Positions 1 to 9,903 of a stretch of DNA of 64,000 bases are shown here, piece by piece. A program made the translations under genes and the position numbers. Origin of the DNA: Trichobilharzia regenti (Eukaryota > Platyhelminthes > Trematoda > Strigeidida > Schistosomatidae); the NCBI GenBank assembly GCA_944472135.2, contig OX235263.1:27581379-27645378 (forward strand), read 5' to 3'. The first letter of the stretch is position 1. Every line of letters begins with the position of its first letter. The notes below the pieces were generated by a model. The model was given only the letters and a program-made list of their open reading frames with translations, had not been told where the DNA came from and searched no databases.

Positions 1-1645
1 TACCATAGTCATTGCACAAGATAGTTGAGTTGATGGGTGTCTGTTTCATTGTGGATGACAGCACCAACGATGACTGAGTGACAAAAGGTGATGAACTTAG
101 TGGTGGATCAGAAGCTGTTCTTGTTCGGCTCTCAGATAGTTGTCCAACTGCAAGATTACCACCACTGCTGTCTTTCACTACTAGTTCGGGTTTAGCACTA
201 TCATCTGATGATAGGTGGGCTACATGCTGATCACTCCCACTGACGGTCTCACAAGTATGCATGCCTTCTGCAACTGAATCTGCATTTATTTCTACTTCAC
301 GTTCAAGTTGTACAGAACATTTATTTAACTTAGCAGTAGTAGGCATTCCCTCCATTTCATCATGATCAACCAAAGACAAATCTGCACTATCATGATCATT
401 ATCACATATATCCAATTTACCGTCAAGTTCATCATTTTCAAACTCTTTAATAACAGAAGTAGACAATTTTGGTTCCTTCTCACAAATCATTAAGGGTTTT
501 ACATCTTCACTCTGACTAGTTATACTTTGTAAACTTTTGGAGTCAGAACTCCACTCTGAAGCAGTAACTCTATTCTGTGACACTCTATTCAGCAACGGCT
601 TACTAGTTGCAACTACAGACTTCTTCACAACAACGTTATCGTCACACAATTCGGAGTAAGGCTTGGAGTTTACATTTAGCTTATCACTGAACTTTCTCAC
701 TGGTTCACAGCTCACCTTTGTATGCACCTCTTGCAAAAGAGTACAACACAACCGTGTTTGTCTTGCATCTTGCAACTTATCTGTTGAGGATGTACTACGA
801 AACCTGTTACACTCACTAGATCTATATGCATTACTAGACATCATCGAGCCTTCTCGATATCCACCTCTCTGAGGCTTATTCGTCATCAATGAGTGCGTTT
901 TACCCGCAGACTGCTCTATTCTATGGGTGAGATCTAACAGACTGGCGAACTTGCTCATAGATTGATTGACACTAGTATTTACCAGTTTCAGGATATCATC
1001 AAATTTTGGCTCGATACCCTCATCCTCCATACGGGAGCTCATCTTCACCCACTTCCTTTGCAGTCGAGTAGGTAGACGTCTTGCTATTACTTCTAGTATA
1101 AAACTCGAGTTGAGGTCACTCATTCGATTCATCGAAATCATTCCATTCTTGTAAATTAGCAAATTATCTAAAAACTCAGTGAGTGCCTGGGAGTCATCCT
1201 GTAACTGACCACCATTACCCTTAACAGCCTCGAATAATTTCCCTGCAATCATCGAGGGTCTTCCAAACCTTTGGCGTAATATGCTCATAGCCTCATCGTA
1301 GCCCTCCTTTGCCTTCATAAACTTACAACACTGTATAGCTCTTGAAGCATCTCCAGTGCAATATCTCATCAAATACATCAATTTCAATTCATCATTTAAT
1401 AAAAAACCACTCAACATGACCTCAAACTCCTTTATAAATTGTAAATAATCAGCCGGGTTTCCATCAAAACACCGTGGTTCTAATTTAGGGAGTTTGATGT
1501 TCCTATTGTCCCTGAACGGCGAAACAGTAACATCAACCATATCATGTTTAACATCGGACACATCGTTACAATTAACAGACAAGTCACCATGACTTACTTT
1601 TCTGTTTGCATCCAAGACACTCTGTCCCTTCTTTGACCCAGGCAT
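1..1645 (-). CDS. BEL/Pao retrotransposon gag (open, runs off the left edge)
   Basis: Reading the minus strand from the ATG at 1645, I find no stop codon down to base 1, so at least 548 codons are open. The protein starts MPGSKKGQ and reaches the DUF1759-type gag region typical of BEL/Pao elements at about residues 60-230, including LPKLEPRCFDGNPADYLQF and ILRQRFGRPSMI. A Ser/Thr-rich, presumably disordered tail follows. Family knowledge: this domain is the capsid-like part of gag, which packages element RNA. The other two copies in the window (minus 7441-9331, plus 9904-11865) carry a one-base insertion after the CF codons and a premature TAA. This copy has neither. Its 5' LTR is at 1790-2162. 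Whether protease and reverse transcriptase follow lies outside the window. It resembles schistosome BEL elements such as Sinbad, but I cannot assign the family. Confidence 0.85.
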   Translation of the reverse strand, partial: MPGSKKGQSVLDANRKVSHGDLSVNCNDVSDVKHDMVDVTVSPFRDNRNIKLPKLEPRCFDGNPADYLQFIKEFEVMLSGFLLNDELKLMYLMRYCTGDASRAIQCCKFMKAKEGYDEAMSILRQRFGRPSMIAGKLFEAVKGNGGQLQDDSQALTEFLDNLLIYKNGMISMNRMSDLNSSFILEVIARRLPTRLQRKWVKMSSRMEDEGIEPKFDDILKLVNTSVNQSMSKFASLLDLTHRIEQSAGKTHSLMTNKPQRGGYREGSMMSSNAYRSSECNRFRSTSSTDKLQDARQTRLCCTLLQEVHTKVSCEPVRKFSDKLNVNSKPYSELCDDNVVVKKSVVATSKPLLNRVSQNRVTASEWSSDSKSLQSITSQSEDVKPLMICEKEPKLSTSVIKEFENDELDGKLDICDNDHDSADLSLVDHDEMEGMPTTAKLNKCSVQLEREVEINADSVAEGMHTCETVSGSDQHVAHLSSDDSAKPELVVKDSSGGNLAVGQLSESRTRTASDPPLSSSPFVTQSSLVLSSTMKQTPINSTILCNDYG

Positions 1646-1789
1646 TGTTGAACTTGACCAAATTCCAAAAAAGTTCCAGATATTGATTGTTCAAAGAGGA
1701 CTTGACCGGCACCAGGAAAAATGAACGGCGACTATCCAAAATTTCACCAACTGTTTCAATCCGCCAGATCTGTTTCTATCGTCAGAAAC
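1646..1789 (-). other. 5' leader of the left BEL element
   Basis: This untranslated leader lies between the LTR end and the gag ATG. It begins gtttctgac directly after the LTR, as in the other two copies, and contains the shared block TCCTGGTGCCGGTCAAGTCC about 75 bases in. I could not identify a convincing tRNA primer site right next to the LTR. Confidence 0.55.
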
Positions 1790-2162
1790 TGTCATCAAAG
1801 TCTCATAAACCGGTAATGCCCAGCTCTCGCTACGCTCGGGCCCACGCTGTTCCTTTGAGTTTTCAGAAACGCTTAGTAATAACGGACGAAAAAACCAAAA
1901 CACCAATTGTTGACTTGAGTATTATGTATTGGTACACCAGCATATAAATCAAGTATCACTAAGCAAACTAAGAAAACTAAGGTCTGTAAACAAATATTAC
2001 AATAATAAATCGTTATGCTACTTCTGACGATATTTAACTCTTCTTTCTGAACAGCGACCGTTGAGACGATGACTGTCGTATTGATGCCTCCGCGAAAATC
2101 GAGGAAGTTGATTTTGAGCAAACAACCAAGAATTGATCGTTCAATCTTCAACTCCATTGACA
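1790..2162 (-). repeat. 5' LTR of the left BEL element (373 bp)
   Basis: On the plus strand the repeat starts TGTCATCAAAG and ends CCATTGACA, so on the element strand it runs TG...CA. It aligns along its length with the LTRs at 2690, 5867, 9423, 12628 and 13062. Diagnostic bases place it nearer the subfamily of the inner element (gactgtcgtattgatgcc) than that of the 2690 and 13062 copies (gactggtgtat). The only LTR of this element in the window is here; the 3' LTR would be to the left of base 1. Confidence 0.8.
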
Positions 2163-2312
2163 GTCCGAGTGACCCAGGTTCTCGCAATGGCATTCAAGTC
2201 AACGTGTATTGGTCGTGATAGAGAATAAAGGGATGGATTCCTTTTTTCCCGGGGAGTGTCAATGTAGTTGAAGTTTGAACGATCAATTCATGGTTGTTTG
2301 CTCAAAACCCAC
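2163..2312 (+). mobile_element. Plus-strand BEL fragment: end of 3' region, polypurine tract and LTR start
   Basis: This stretch matches 12532-12680 of the inner element in the same orientation. It covers the end of the 3' noncoding region, the polypurine-like ccttttttcccggggag, then TGTCAATGTAGTTGAAG and about 50 bases of LTR. It breaks off near 2312. It abuts the outer end of the minus-strand LTR at 2162, so two BEL fragments of opposite orientation meet directly. Confidence 0.7.
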
Positions 2313-2689
2313 CGATTCGGAAAGGCGTGATCTGAACGAGAACTTGCATACCTGTGTATAATATATGAATAAGAAACGAAAATCAATGCTCGTTATAGCA
2401 ATTAGATGCCGCGGAAACCCCGATGGGTTCGAACCGGGCCTAGAAAGACACATAGACTTGTCCACCCTAACTAGTTTAAAAAACCACAAATGTTGGTAGA
2501 ACAGAAATTAAAGCTAGTCAAGTCTTCAGTGTAGTCACATGCACAAAACTCGAAAATATTGCTAACGCAGAGAACAATAAACTAATTTATTGATATCTAT
2601 TCCTTCTAATCTTCACTAAGCGGTGTAGGTATAAAAAATTCTGGAAATAATTATATGAGAAACCACGCCTTGTAATATTTTACATACGT
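2313..2689. other. Unassigned 377 bp with a tRNA-like B box
   Basis: No coding pattern is visible. Near 2428 the sequence gggttcgaaccgggcc matches the RNA polymerase III B-box consensus GGTTCGANNCC, and a weak A-box-like stretch (tagcaattagatg) lies about 30 bases upstream. This could be the head of a decayed tRNA-derived SINE on the plus strand. The support is only the two motifs. Confidence 0.25.
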
Positions 2690-4293
2690 TGTAAACCAAG
2701 TCCCATAAACCGTCAATGCCCAGCTCTTGCCGCACTCGGGCTCACTCTGTTCCTTGAAGTTTCTCAGAAACGCTTAGTAATAACGGACGCAAAAACCAAA
2801 ACACCGATTGGCCACTCGAGAATTCTTTATTGCAACACCAACGTATAGCCAACTGTACAACTAAGCTTTAAAACTAAGGCCTATGAACAAATATTACAAT
2901 AATAAATCACAATATTACTTCTGACAGTTTTGGTCTGACTTCTTTCTGAACAGCGACCAATCAGACGATGACTGGTGTATTGATGCCTCCGCGAAAATTG
3001 GGGAAGTTGGTTTAGAGCAAACAACCATGAATTGATCGTTCAATCTTCAACTCCATTGACACTCCCGGGGAAAAAAGGAATCCATCCCTTTATTCTCTAT
3101 CACGACCAATACACGTTGACTTGTATGCCATTGCGAGAACCTGGGTCACTCGGACAGAGCTGAAATGGAAAACAAACAGAAAAGCCAACACACCACAAGC
3201 ATACCCACACCACAATCTCAAACATCAATGACGACCTGCGCCTTCCAGTTAAAGGCATCCTCTTGACATCTTGCAACACAATCGCCACTTGCTAGAATGA
3301 CTCTTGCAGAATGCAACGTGGCCATATCAGCACCTCACGATACTCTACGCACATCCTTTTATCTACTCACTACCAATTACCAATGCAATCGCTTGTCACT
3401 CATTCTGCCTCAGTTCTAGTAACGATGACGTATGCGAACCTCAGTCGTTTACACTCTTTCTCCCCGGCGTGTCGGACCGCAGCTAACAATTATCTCCGTG
3501 TGCATTTCATTCTCAGCAATAGCCTAGCCTCCCCGGCGCATACGACCCATCTGCTGTCTCTAACATCAATCACTTCATTCACGGATGTAGAAGACTCGAA
3601 ACAACTTCAGAAGTAATCACGACGAAAATTTTGACAAAATTACGCAATAACAACAAGGTACGTAAACAACAAGTAAACACAATGAATCCAAAATCACCAA
3701 ATGATATGACACACCACACGTATATACAAACAGTACACACAAACTCACAGATCGTGTCTCGATGGAATTCCTTTGAAGAATCGCAGGACTTACACCAGTA
3801 CGCCTGCAACCCTTCTCAGGTTGACGATTGTAAGTTGTGGAATGTCCGGACACACACAAGATTAACCAACAATTGCAATAATTGGAGCTAACACAATTAT
3901 TTAACACAAACATATGTACAATCAACACATCAAATGTTGTGGTTTCTGGCACGACAAACTACACTTGAAGAACTGTAGGACTTATAGCAGTACGCCTGCA
4001 TTCCTTCTCAGGTTGATGATCCAAGTGGAAGTCGTCCGGACACAAACAGAATTGCCAACAGCTAGATGACAGATGATATCAATTCAGTATATACAATATG
4101 AACATATGTACAAAATCACACACCGAGCACATTGGACTGCTCATTGATGCACTACCCTTTGAAGAATTGTAGGACTTACAGCAGTACGCCTACAACCCTT
4201 CTCAGGTTGACGCTCTAGGTTGGAAAATCGTTTTTGAGTTCATTTGCTGACTTCCTTCTATCAGCTATATCCTCAAATCTGAACGGCAACACG
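2690..4293 (-). mobile_element. Truncated BEL element: 3' LTR plus 3' noncoding region
   Basis: A 372-bp LTR (2690-3061, ending CCATTGACA) is followed by the family's 3' noncoding region on the minus strand. The copy stops abruptly at about 4293, where gag would begin. From about 3127 to 4256 it is nearly identical to 6288-7417 (three or four differences seen), while the adjoining LTR and polypurine stretch are clearly more diverged. Several short reading frames are shared by the two copies, but they lack good starts and look fortuitous. The LTR is of the same subfamily as 13062-13394. Confidence 0.75.
3772..4230 (-). repeat. Three 193-bp tandem units in the BEL 3' region
   Basis: A core of about 52 bp beginning ttgaagaa and ending cccttctcaggttgac starts at 3772, 3965 and 4158, an exact period of 193. 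Spacers within units are diverged. The same three units occur at 6933, 7126 and 7319. The inner plus-strand element has only one core (about 11866-11920), so unit number varies within the family. Confidence 0.75.
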
Positions 4294-4680
4294 CCCATGC
4301 TTTTGTAATAATAATAATAATAATAATTTTATTTCTGTAACAGAAACCAGCCATTTTTACAGGCATGAAGATTTGTACATTTGTGGAATCTTATAGAATA
4401 TGTAATATGATTTGTTAATTTAGAAATAAGTTGAATACTGTTTAATGTGAGAGTATCATTTAAAATGAAGTGTACAAATAAAGAAATAGATATAGCGTCA
4501 AATCTAAACTGTGATTGAATAAAAATACATGTCAATTTCACGCGGGAATCATAAATGAATGCGTTAGTTGAGGAAGGTAAGTGGCATTTCTGTACAGGTG
4601 CTGACGTATTACATACGAGATGCAGATTAAACAATATTTATCAGTAAATCATTCAGAAAGAGTTTTAAAGTCTATTAAAC
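4294..4680 (-). mobile_element. 3' tail of a non-LTR retrotransposon (probable)
   Basis: Read on the minus strand, the stretch ends ctgttacagaaataaaa followed by (ATT)n and a final ttacaaaa. An AATAAA signal followed directly by a short trinucleotide tail is typical of CR1/RTE-type elements. No coding sequence remains. The tail abuts the broken edge of the BEL copy at 4293. Confidence 0.4.
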
Positions 4681-4691
4681 TTTAAACTTAC

Positions 4692-4837
4692 CCGTTAGTA
4701 CATCATATCTGTGACATTTCCAGTTGTTTATGAGACCCACTTTGAACTTGTCAGCAGATTTTATAATACCGATGATCCCGTTATTCACCAGATGAGCTAG
4801 CAATATCACGAATAAGTAGAGAATTGCAGCGCTGTAC
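4692..4837 (-). CDS. Candidate host exon encoding a membrane segment
   Basis: On the minus strand a pyrimidine-rich tract (tgtcttcttctcttttc) and an AG at 4838-4839 precede an open 146-bp stretch that ends at a consensus donor, CGG|GTAAGT. The predicted exon enters in phase 2 and leaves in phase 1, coding 48 complete codons. They begin YSAAILYLFVILLAHL, a hydrophobic helix, and end with NNWKCHRYDVLT. I do not recognise the family. The match of open frame, splice signals and membrane-like composition is the only support; no neighbouring exon was found. Confidence 0.3.
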
Positions 4838-5651
4838 CTTCGTTGAAAGCAGTATGTTTGAAAAGAGAAGAAGACACAAGAAAACCAGCAGACAGGTGTA
4901 GAAGTATTTAAAAGGTGTTAATAATTCAAAATATATAACAGGCATGGGGTTCATCGTTTTTTATTGTTTTTTTTCAGGAAATATTATTTTCCCGATATTT
5001 TACAGTCTTTTCTGCGAACAATTAGTTTAAAGTGAAAGACAGGTGATAATTTCACCTACTTACGAGGTTTAAAAGGAGTTAAACACAAAAGTCAGAGTGC
5101 GTGAGCTATGTAAAAGAAAAGCGAGGGCCTAGTAATGTATGTTTCTCTGAAGTATACAGTTCGGTGTCCTTCTGAAGTAGCGGACTCATACCATCTACTT
5201 TCATTCGGGAGTTTGCGTCTAAACTTCGGCTCTAGGCAATTTTCAACTTCTATTTCTTTTTTCATTATTTTTTAAATTTTGTTTAGTTTTTATTTATTCT
5301 CATTTTGTAGAAGCCATCCGAACTCAGGAGCCATAGCAATAGAGTGCTGTCCCACAGATAAGGGTGGTTCATATATGTCCCCACCATCATATCCGCTGAC
5401 TAGCAGTCACCACCCTCCCACCTTTTTGTGCAAGGCCCTGTCGGAATGCTTCATTTTTTTAAAAATTATTTATTTATTTTTTTAAATTTCTGTTGCAAAA
5501 TGCCACAAACTTTTTGTTCGTCCAACTATTTATTCGTCGACTTACTCAAACTTATGGTATGAATGACTACTTTCAGAAGAACATTATGTATGTTTCACCT
5601 TTAACAGCATTTTGAAGACGAAAAATGTAAGAAAGAAAGGCTATCTGAGAC
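4838..5651. other. Unassigned 0.8 kb
   Basis: No repeat family is recognised. A minus-strand frame around 5120-5235 (including KFRRKLPNESRWYESATSEG) is open for about 45 codons and protein-like, but without a clear start or splice sites. A plus-strand frame at 5279-5485 is proline/serine-rich and ends in A/T-rich sequence. Neither is annotated as a gene. Confidence 0.2.
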
Positions 5652-5868
5652 TTCATTTTAGATATAAACAAATGTAGTTTAGAAAATCAGGGAATAATCG
5701 TGCAGCATTGAGCAAATAAGCAGTGGTAAGTTATAATATGTCGTTCTAGAAAATTTGAACATACAGGATTATAGTAATAAAATAGTAAGATAAGATTCAT
5801 TTTATATATAAACAAATGTAGTTTAGAAAATCAGGGAATAATCGTGCAGCATTGAGCAAATAAGCAGT
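5652..5868. repeat. 73-bp direct repeat abutting the outer BEL element
   Basis: Bases 5652-5724 recur at 5796-5868 with one or two differences (ttcattttagatataaac against ttcattttatatataaac). The second copy ends exactly where homology to the LTR begins at 5866-5869. The 71 bp between the copies is not repeated. Confidence 0.7.
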
Positions 5869-6223
5869 AAATCACGTCTCATAAACCGTTAATGCCCAGC
5901 TCTTGCTACGCTCGGGCCCACGCTGTTCCTTGAAGTTTTCAGAAACGCTTAGTTATAACGGACGAAAAAACCAAAACACCGATTGCCCGCTTGAGATTTA
6001 TTTATTGTTACACAAACATATAAAAATAATAACTGAACTAAGGTCTGTGAACAAATATTACAATAATAAATCACAATATTACTTCTGACGGTTTTTTAAA
6101 CTTCTTTCTCAACAGCGACCGATGAGACGTTGACTGTCGTATTGATGCCTCCGCGAAAATTGGGGAAGTTGATTTTGAGCAAACAACCAAGAATTGATCG
6201 TTCAATCTTCAACTCCATTGACA
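5867..6223 (-). repeat. 3' LTR of the outer BEL element (~357 bp)
   Basis: It ends at ccattgaca on the plus strand. The other end is uncertain because the expected TGTCA reads AGTAA (5866-5870). It carries the bases acggttttttaaacttc shared with the inner element's LTRs, not those of the outer element's own 5' LTR. Confidence 0.75.
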
Positions 6224-6932
6224 CTCCCCGGCAAAAAATGGATCCAACCCTTTTTTCTCTTCACGACCAATGCACGTTGACTTGGATGCCATTGCGAGAA
6301 CCTGGGTCACACGGACAGAGCTGAAATGGAAAACAAACAGAAAAGCCAACACACCACAAGCATACCCACACCACAATCTCAAACATCAATGACGACCTGC
6401 GCCTTCCAGTTAAAGGCATCCTCTTGACATCTTGCAACACAATCGCCACTTGCTAGAATGACTCTTGCAGAATGCAACGTGGCCATATCAGCACCTCACG
6501 ATACTCTACGCACATCCTTTTATCTACTCACTACCAATTACCAATGCAATCGCTTGTCACTCATTCTGCCTCAGTTCTAGTTACGGTGACGTATGCGAGC
6601 CTCAGTCGTTTACACTCTTTCTCCCCGGCGTGTCGGACCGCAGCTAACAATTATCTCCGTGTGCATTTCATTCTCAGCAATAGCCTAGCCTCCCCGGCGC
6701 ATACGACCCATCTGCTGTCTCTAACATCAATCACTTCATTCACGGATGTAGAAGACTCGAAACAACTTCAGAAGTAATCACGACGAAAATTTTGACAAAA
6801 TTACGCAATAACAACAAGGTACGTAAACAACAAGTAAACACAATGAATCCAAAATCACCAAATGATATGACACACCACACGTATATACAAACAGTACACA
6901 CAAACTCACAGATCGTGTCTCGATGGAATTCC

Positions 6933-7372
6933 TTTGAAGAATCGCAGGACTTACACCAGTACGCCTGCAACCCTTCTCAGGTTGACGATTGTAAGTTGTG
7001 GAATGTCCGGACACACACAAGATTAACCAACAATTGCAATAATTGGAGCTAACACAATTATTTAACACAAACATATGTACAATCAACACATCAAATGTTG
7101 TGGTTTCTGGCACGACAAACTACCCTTGAAGAACTGTAGGACTTATAGCAGTACGCCTGCATTCCTTCTCAGGTTGATGATCCAAGTGGAAGTCGTCCGG
7201 ACACAAACAGAATTGCCAACAGCTAGATGACAGATGATATCAATTCAGTATATACAATATGAACATATGTACAAAATCACACACCGAGCACATTGGACTG
7301 CTCATTGATGCACTACCCTTTGAAGAATTGTAGGACTTACAGCAGTACGCCTACAACCCTTCTCAGGTTGAC
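6933..7372 (-). repeat. Three 193-bp tandem units, second copy
   Basis: Cores start at 6933, 7126 and 7319 and are almost identical in sequence and spacing to those at 3772-4230. Confidence 0.7.
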
Positions 7373-7440
7373 GCTCTAGGTTGGAAAATCGTTTTTGAGT
7401 TCATTTGCTGACTTCCTTCTATCAGCTATATCCTCAAATC

Positions 7441-9331
7441 TGAACGGTAATACGCTCATATCATTGTATCGTAGAGCATAGATGACGAACAAACACACGA
7501 CATATCTGGTCAACCAAGCGTATGCACAGAGTAATTTACACCGAAGTTAATAACATTGAAATAGTAACTTGAAACTTGAAATGCCTTTATTCATGCAAGT
7601 CAATTTAACAATTACTCTCTCGTTTACACTTGGCTGATCCACACTAAACTGACCATTGATATTCGTCCTTTCAAACGAACTGATACTAGCATAGTCAATG
7701 GACGAGGTACCTGAATTGATGGGCGTCTTTTTATTGTGGATGACAACAGCAACGACGACTGTTTGATATCAGTTGATGAAGTTAGCGGTGGATCAATAGC
7801 TGTTGTTGCTCGGATTGCCGAAGTTTTTCTACCTGTAAGAACACCACCACTGCTGTATTTAACTATCAGCTCCAGATTAGCACTAGCATCTGATGATAGG
7901 TGGGCTACATGCTGATCAATCACACTTACGGTTTGACAAGTATGCATGCCTTCTGCAACCGAACCTGCATTTAGTTATAATTCACGTTCAAGTTCTACAG
8001 AACATTTATTTAACTTAGCGGTAGTAGGCATTCACTCCATTTCACCATGATCAACCAAAGAGAAATCTGCATTATCATGATCATTTCCACAAATATTCAA
8101 TTTACCGTCAAGTTCATCATTTTCAAACTCTTTAATAACAGAAGTAGACAATTTTGGTTCCCCCTCGCAAATCTAAAAAGGTTATATAATTTCACTCTGA
8201 CTAGTTATACTTTGTAAACTTGTTGGGTCAGAACTGCACTCTGAAGCAGCAAATCCATTCTGTAACACTCTATTCAACAATGGCCTACCAGTTGCAACGA
8301 CAGACTTCTTCACCGAACCGCTATCGTCACACAATTCGGAGTCACGCCTGGAGTTTACATTTAGCTTATCACTGAACTTGCTCACTGGTTCACAGTTCAC
8401 CTTTGTATGCACCTCTTGCAAACGTGTAAAACACAACCGTGTTTGTCTTGCATCTTGTAACTTATCTGTTGAGGTTGTACTACGAAACCTGGTACACTCA
8501 CTAGGTCTATATGCATTGCCAGACATCATGGAGCCTTCTCGATATCCACCTCTCTGAGGCCTATTCGTCATCAATGATTGCATTTTGCTCTCAGACTGCT
8601 CTATTCTAGGGGTGAGATCCAATAGACTGGCAAACTTGCTCATCGATTGATAGACACTATCTTTTACTAGTTTCAGGATATCATCAAACTTTTGCTCGAT
8701 ACCCTCATCCTCCATACGGGAGCTTATCTTCACCCACTTCCTTTGCAGTCGAGTAGGTAGGCGTCTTGCTATTAATTCTAGTATAAAATTCGAGTTGAGG
8801 TCATTCATGCAATTCATCGAAATCAATGCATTCTTATAAGTCATAAGATTATCTAAAATTTCAGTAAGTGCCTTGGAGTCATCTTGAAGTTGACTGTGGT
8901 TACCTTTGACAGCTTCGTATACGTTCCCTACAATCATCGAAGGTCTTCCAAACCTTTGACGTAGTATGCTGATAGCCTCGTAGTAGCCCTCTTTTGGCTT
9001 CATAAACTTACAGCACTGTATAGCTCTTGAAGCAATTCCAGTGCAATACCTCATCAAATACATTAACTTCATTTCATCAGTTAATAAAAAACTACTTGGC
9101 CTGATCTCAAACTCCTTTATAAATTGTAAATAATCAGCTGGGTTTCCAACCAAAACACTGTGGTTCAAATTTGGGGAGTTTGATGTTCCTATAATCCCTG
9201 AACGGCGAAACAGTGACATCAAACATGTCATGCTTGACATCAGATACATCGTTACAATTAACAGACAAGTCACCATGACTTACTTTCCTGTTTGCATCCA
9301 AGACATTCTGTCCCTTCTTCGACCCAGGCAT
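7441..9331 (-). pseudogene. BEL gag of the outer element (frameshifted, stopped)
   Basis: The frame opens at the ATG at 9331 with MPGSKKGQNVLDANRK. An extra base after the CF codons, relative to the open copy at 1-1645, throws translation into a stop about 65 codons in. The DUF1759-type core continues in the next frame, 9276-8182, from NPADYLQF through RRLPTRLQRKWVKIS. It stops at a TAA after SQSEII where the open copy reads through. A further stretch of gag tail is readable at 7947-7624. From about 8113 to 9417 the sequence is almost identical, inverted, to 9809-11121. Outside that tract identity drops to roughly 85% by eye. Confidence 0.8.
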
Positions 9332-9417
9332 TGTTGAACTTCACCAAATTCCATAAACGTTCCAGATATTGATTGTTCAAAGAGGACTTGACCGGCACCA
9401 GGAAAGATGAACGGTGA

Positions 9418-9422
9418 CTATC
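9418..9422. repeat. Target-site duplication, left (ctatc)
   Basis: ctatc directly precedes TGTCAATG of the inner 5' LTR and matches 12984-12988. Confidence 0.85.
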
Positions 9423-9777
9423 TGTCAATGTAGTTGAAGATTGAAGGATCAATTCATGGTTGTTTTCTCAAAACCAACTTCCCCAGTTTTCGCGGAGTCA
9501 TCAATACGACAGTCAACGTCTCATCGGTCGCTGTTGAGAAAGAAGTTTAAAAAACCGTCAGAAGTAATATTGTGATTTATTATTGTAATATTTGTTCACA
9601 GACCTTAGTTATACATTATTTATATGTTGGTGTAACCATAAAGAATCCTCAAGTCAACAATTGGTGTTTTGGTTTTTTGTCCGTTATTACTAAGCGTTTC
9701 TGAGAAACTTCAAGGAACAGCGTGAGTCCTAGCGTAGCAAGAGCTGGGCATTAACTGTTTACAAGACGTACTTGACA
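9423..9777 (+). repeat. 5' LTR of the inner BEL element
   Basis: 355 bp from TGTCAATGTAG to ACTTGACA. It is followed by gtttctgac, the same leader start as in the two other copies. It contains the A/T-rich stretch typical of a promoter region (ttatttatatgttggtg near 9612), but no element is certain. Confidence 0.85.
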
Positions 9778-9903
9778 GTTTCTGACGGATTCAGACAGTT
9801 GGTAAAAGTTGGGATAGTCATCGTTCATCTTTCCTGGTGCTGGTCAAGTCCTCTTTGAACAATCAATATCTGGAACGTTTATGGAATTTGGTGAAGTTCA
9901 ACA

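Noticed and set aside
3617..3952. Overlapping frames of 76-111 codons in the BEL 3' region, both strands, repeated at 6778-7113
   Set aside because: They cross the 193-bp tandem units, lie on both strands at once, and recur only because the two copies are almost identical.
3772..4230. CRISPR-like array from the regular 193-bp spacing
   Set aside because: Repeat and spacer lengths are far too long, and the sequence is eukaryotic retroelement DNA.
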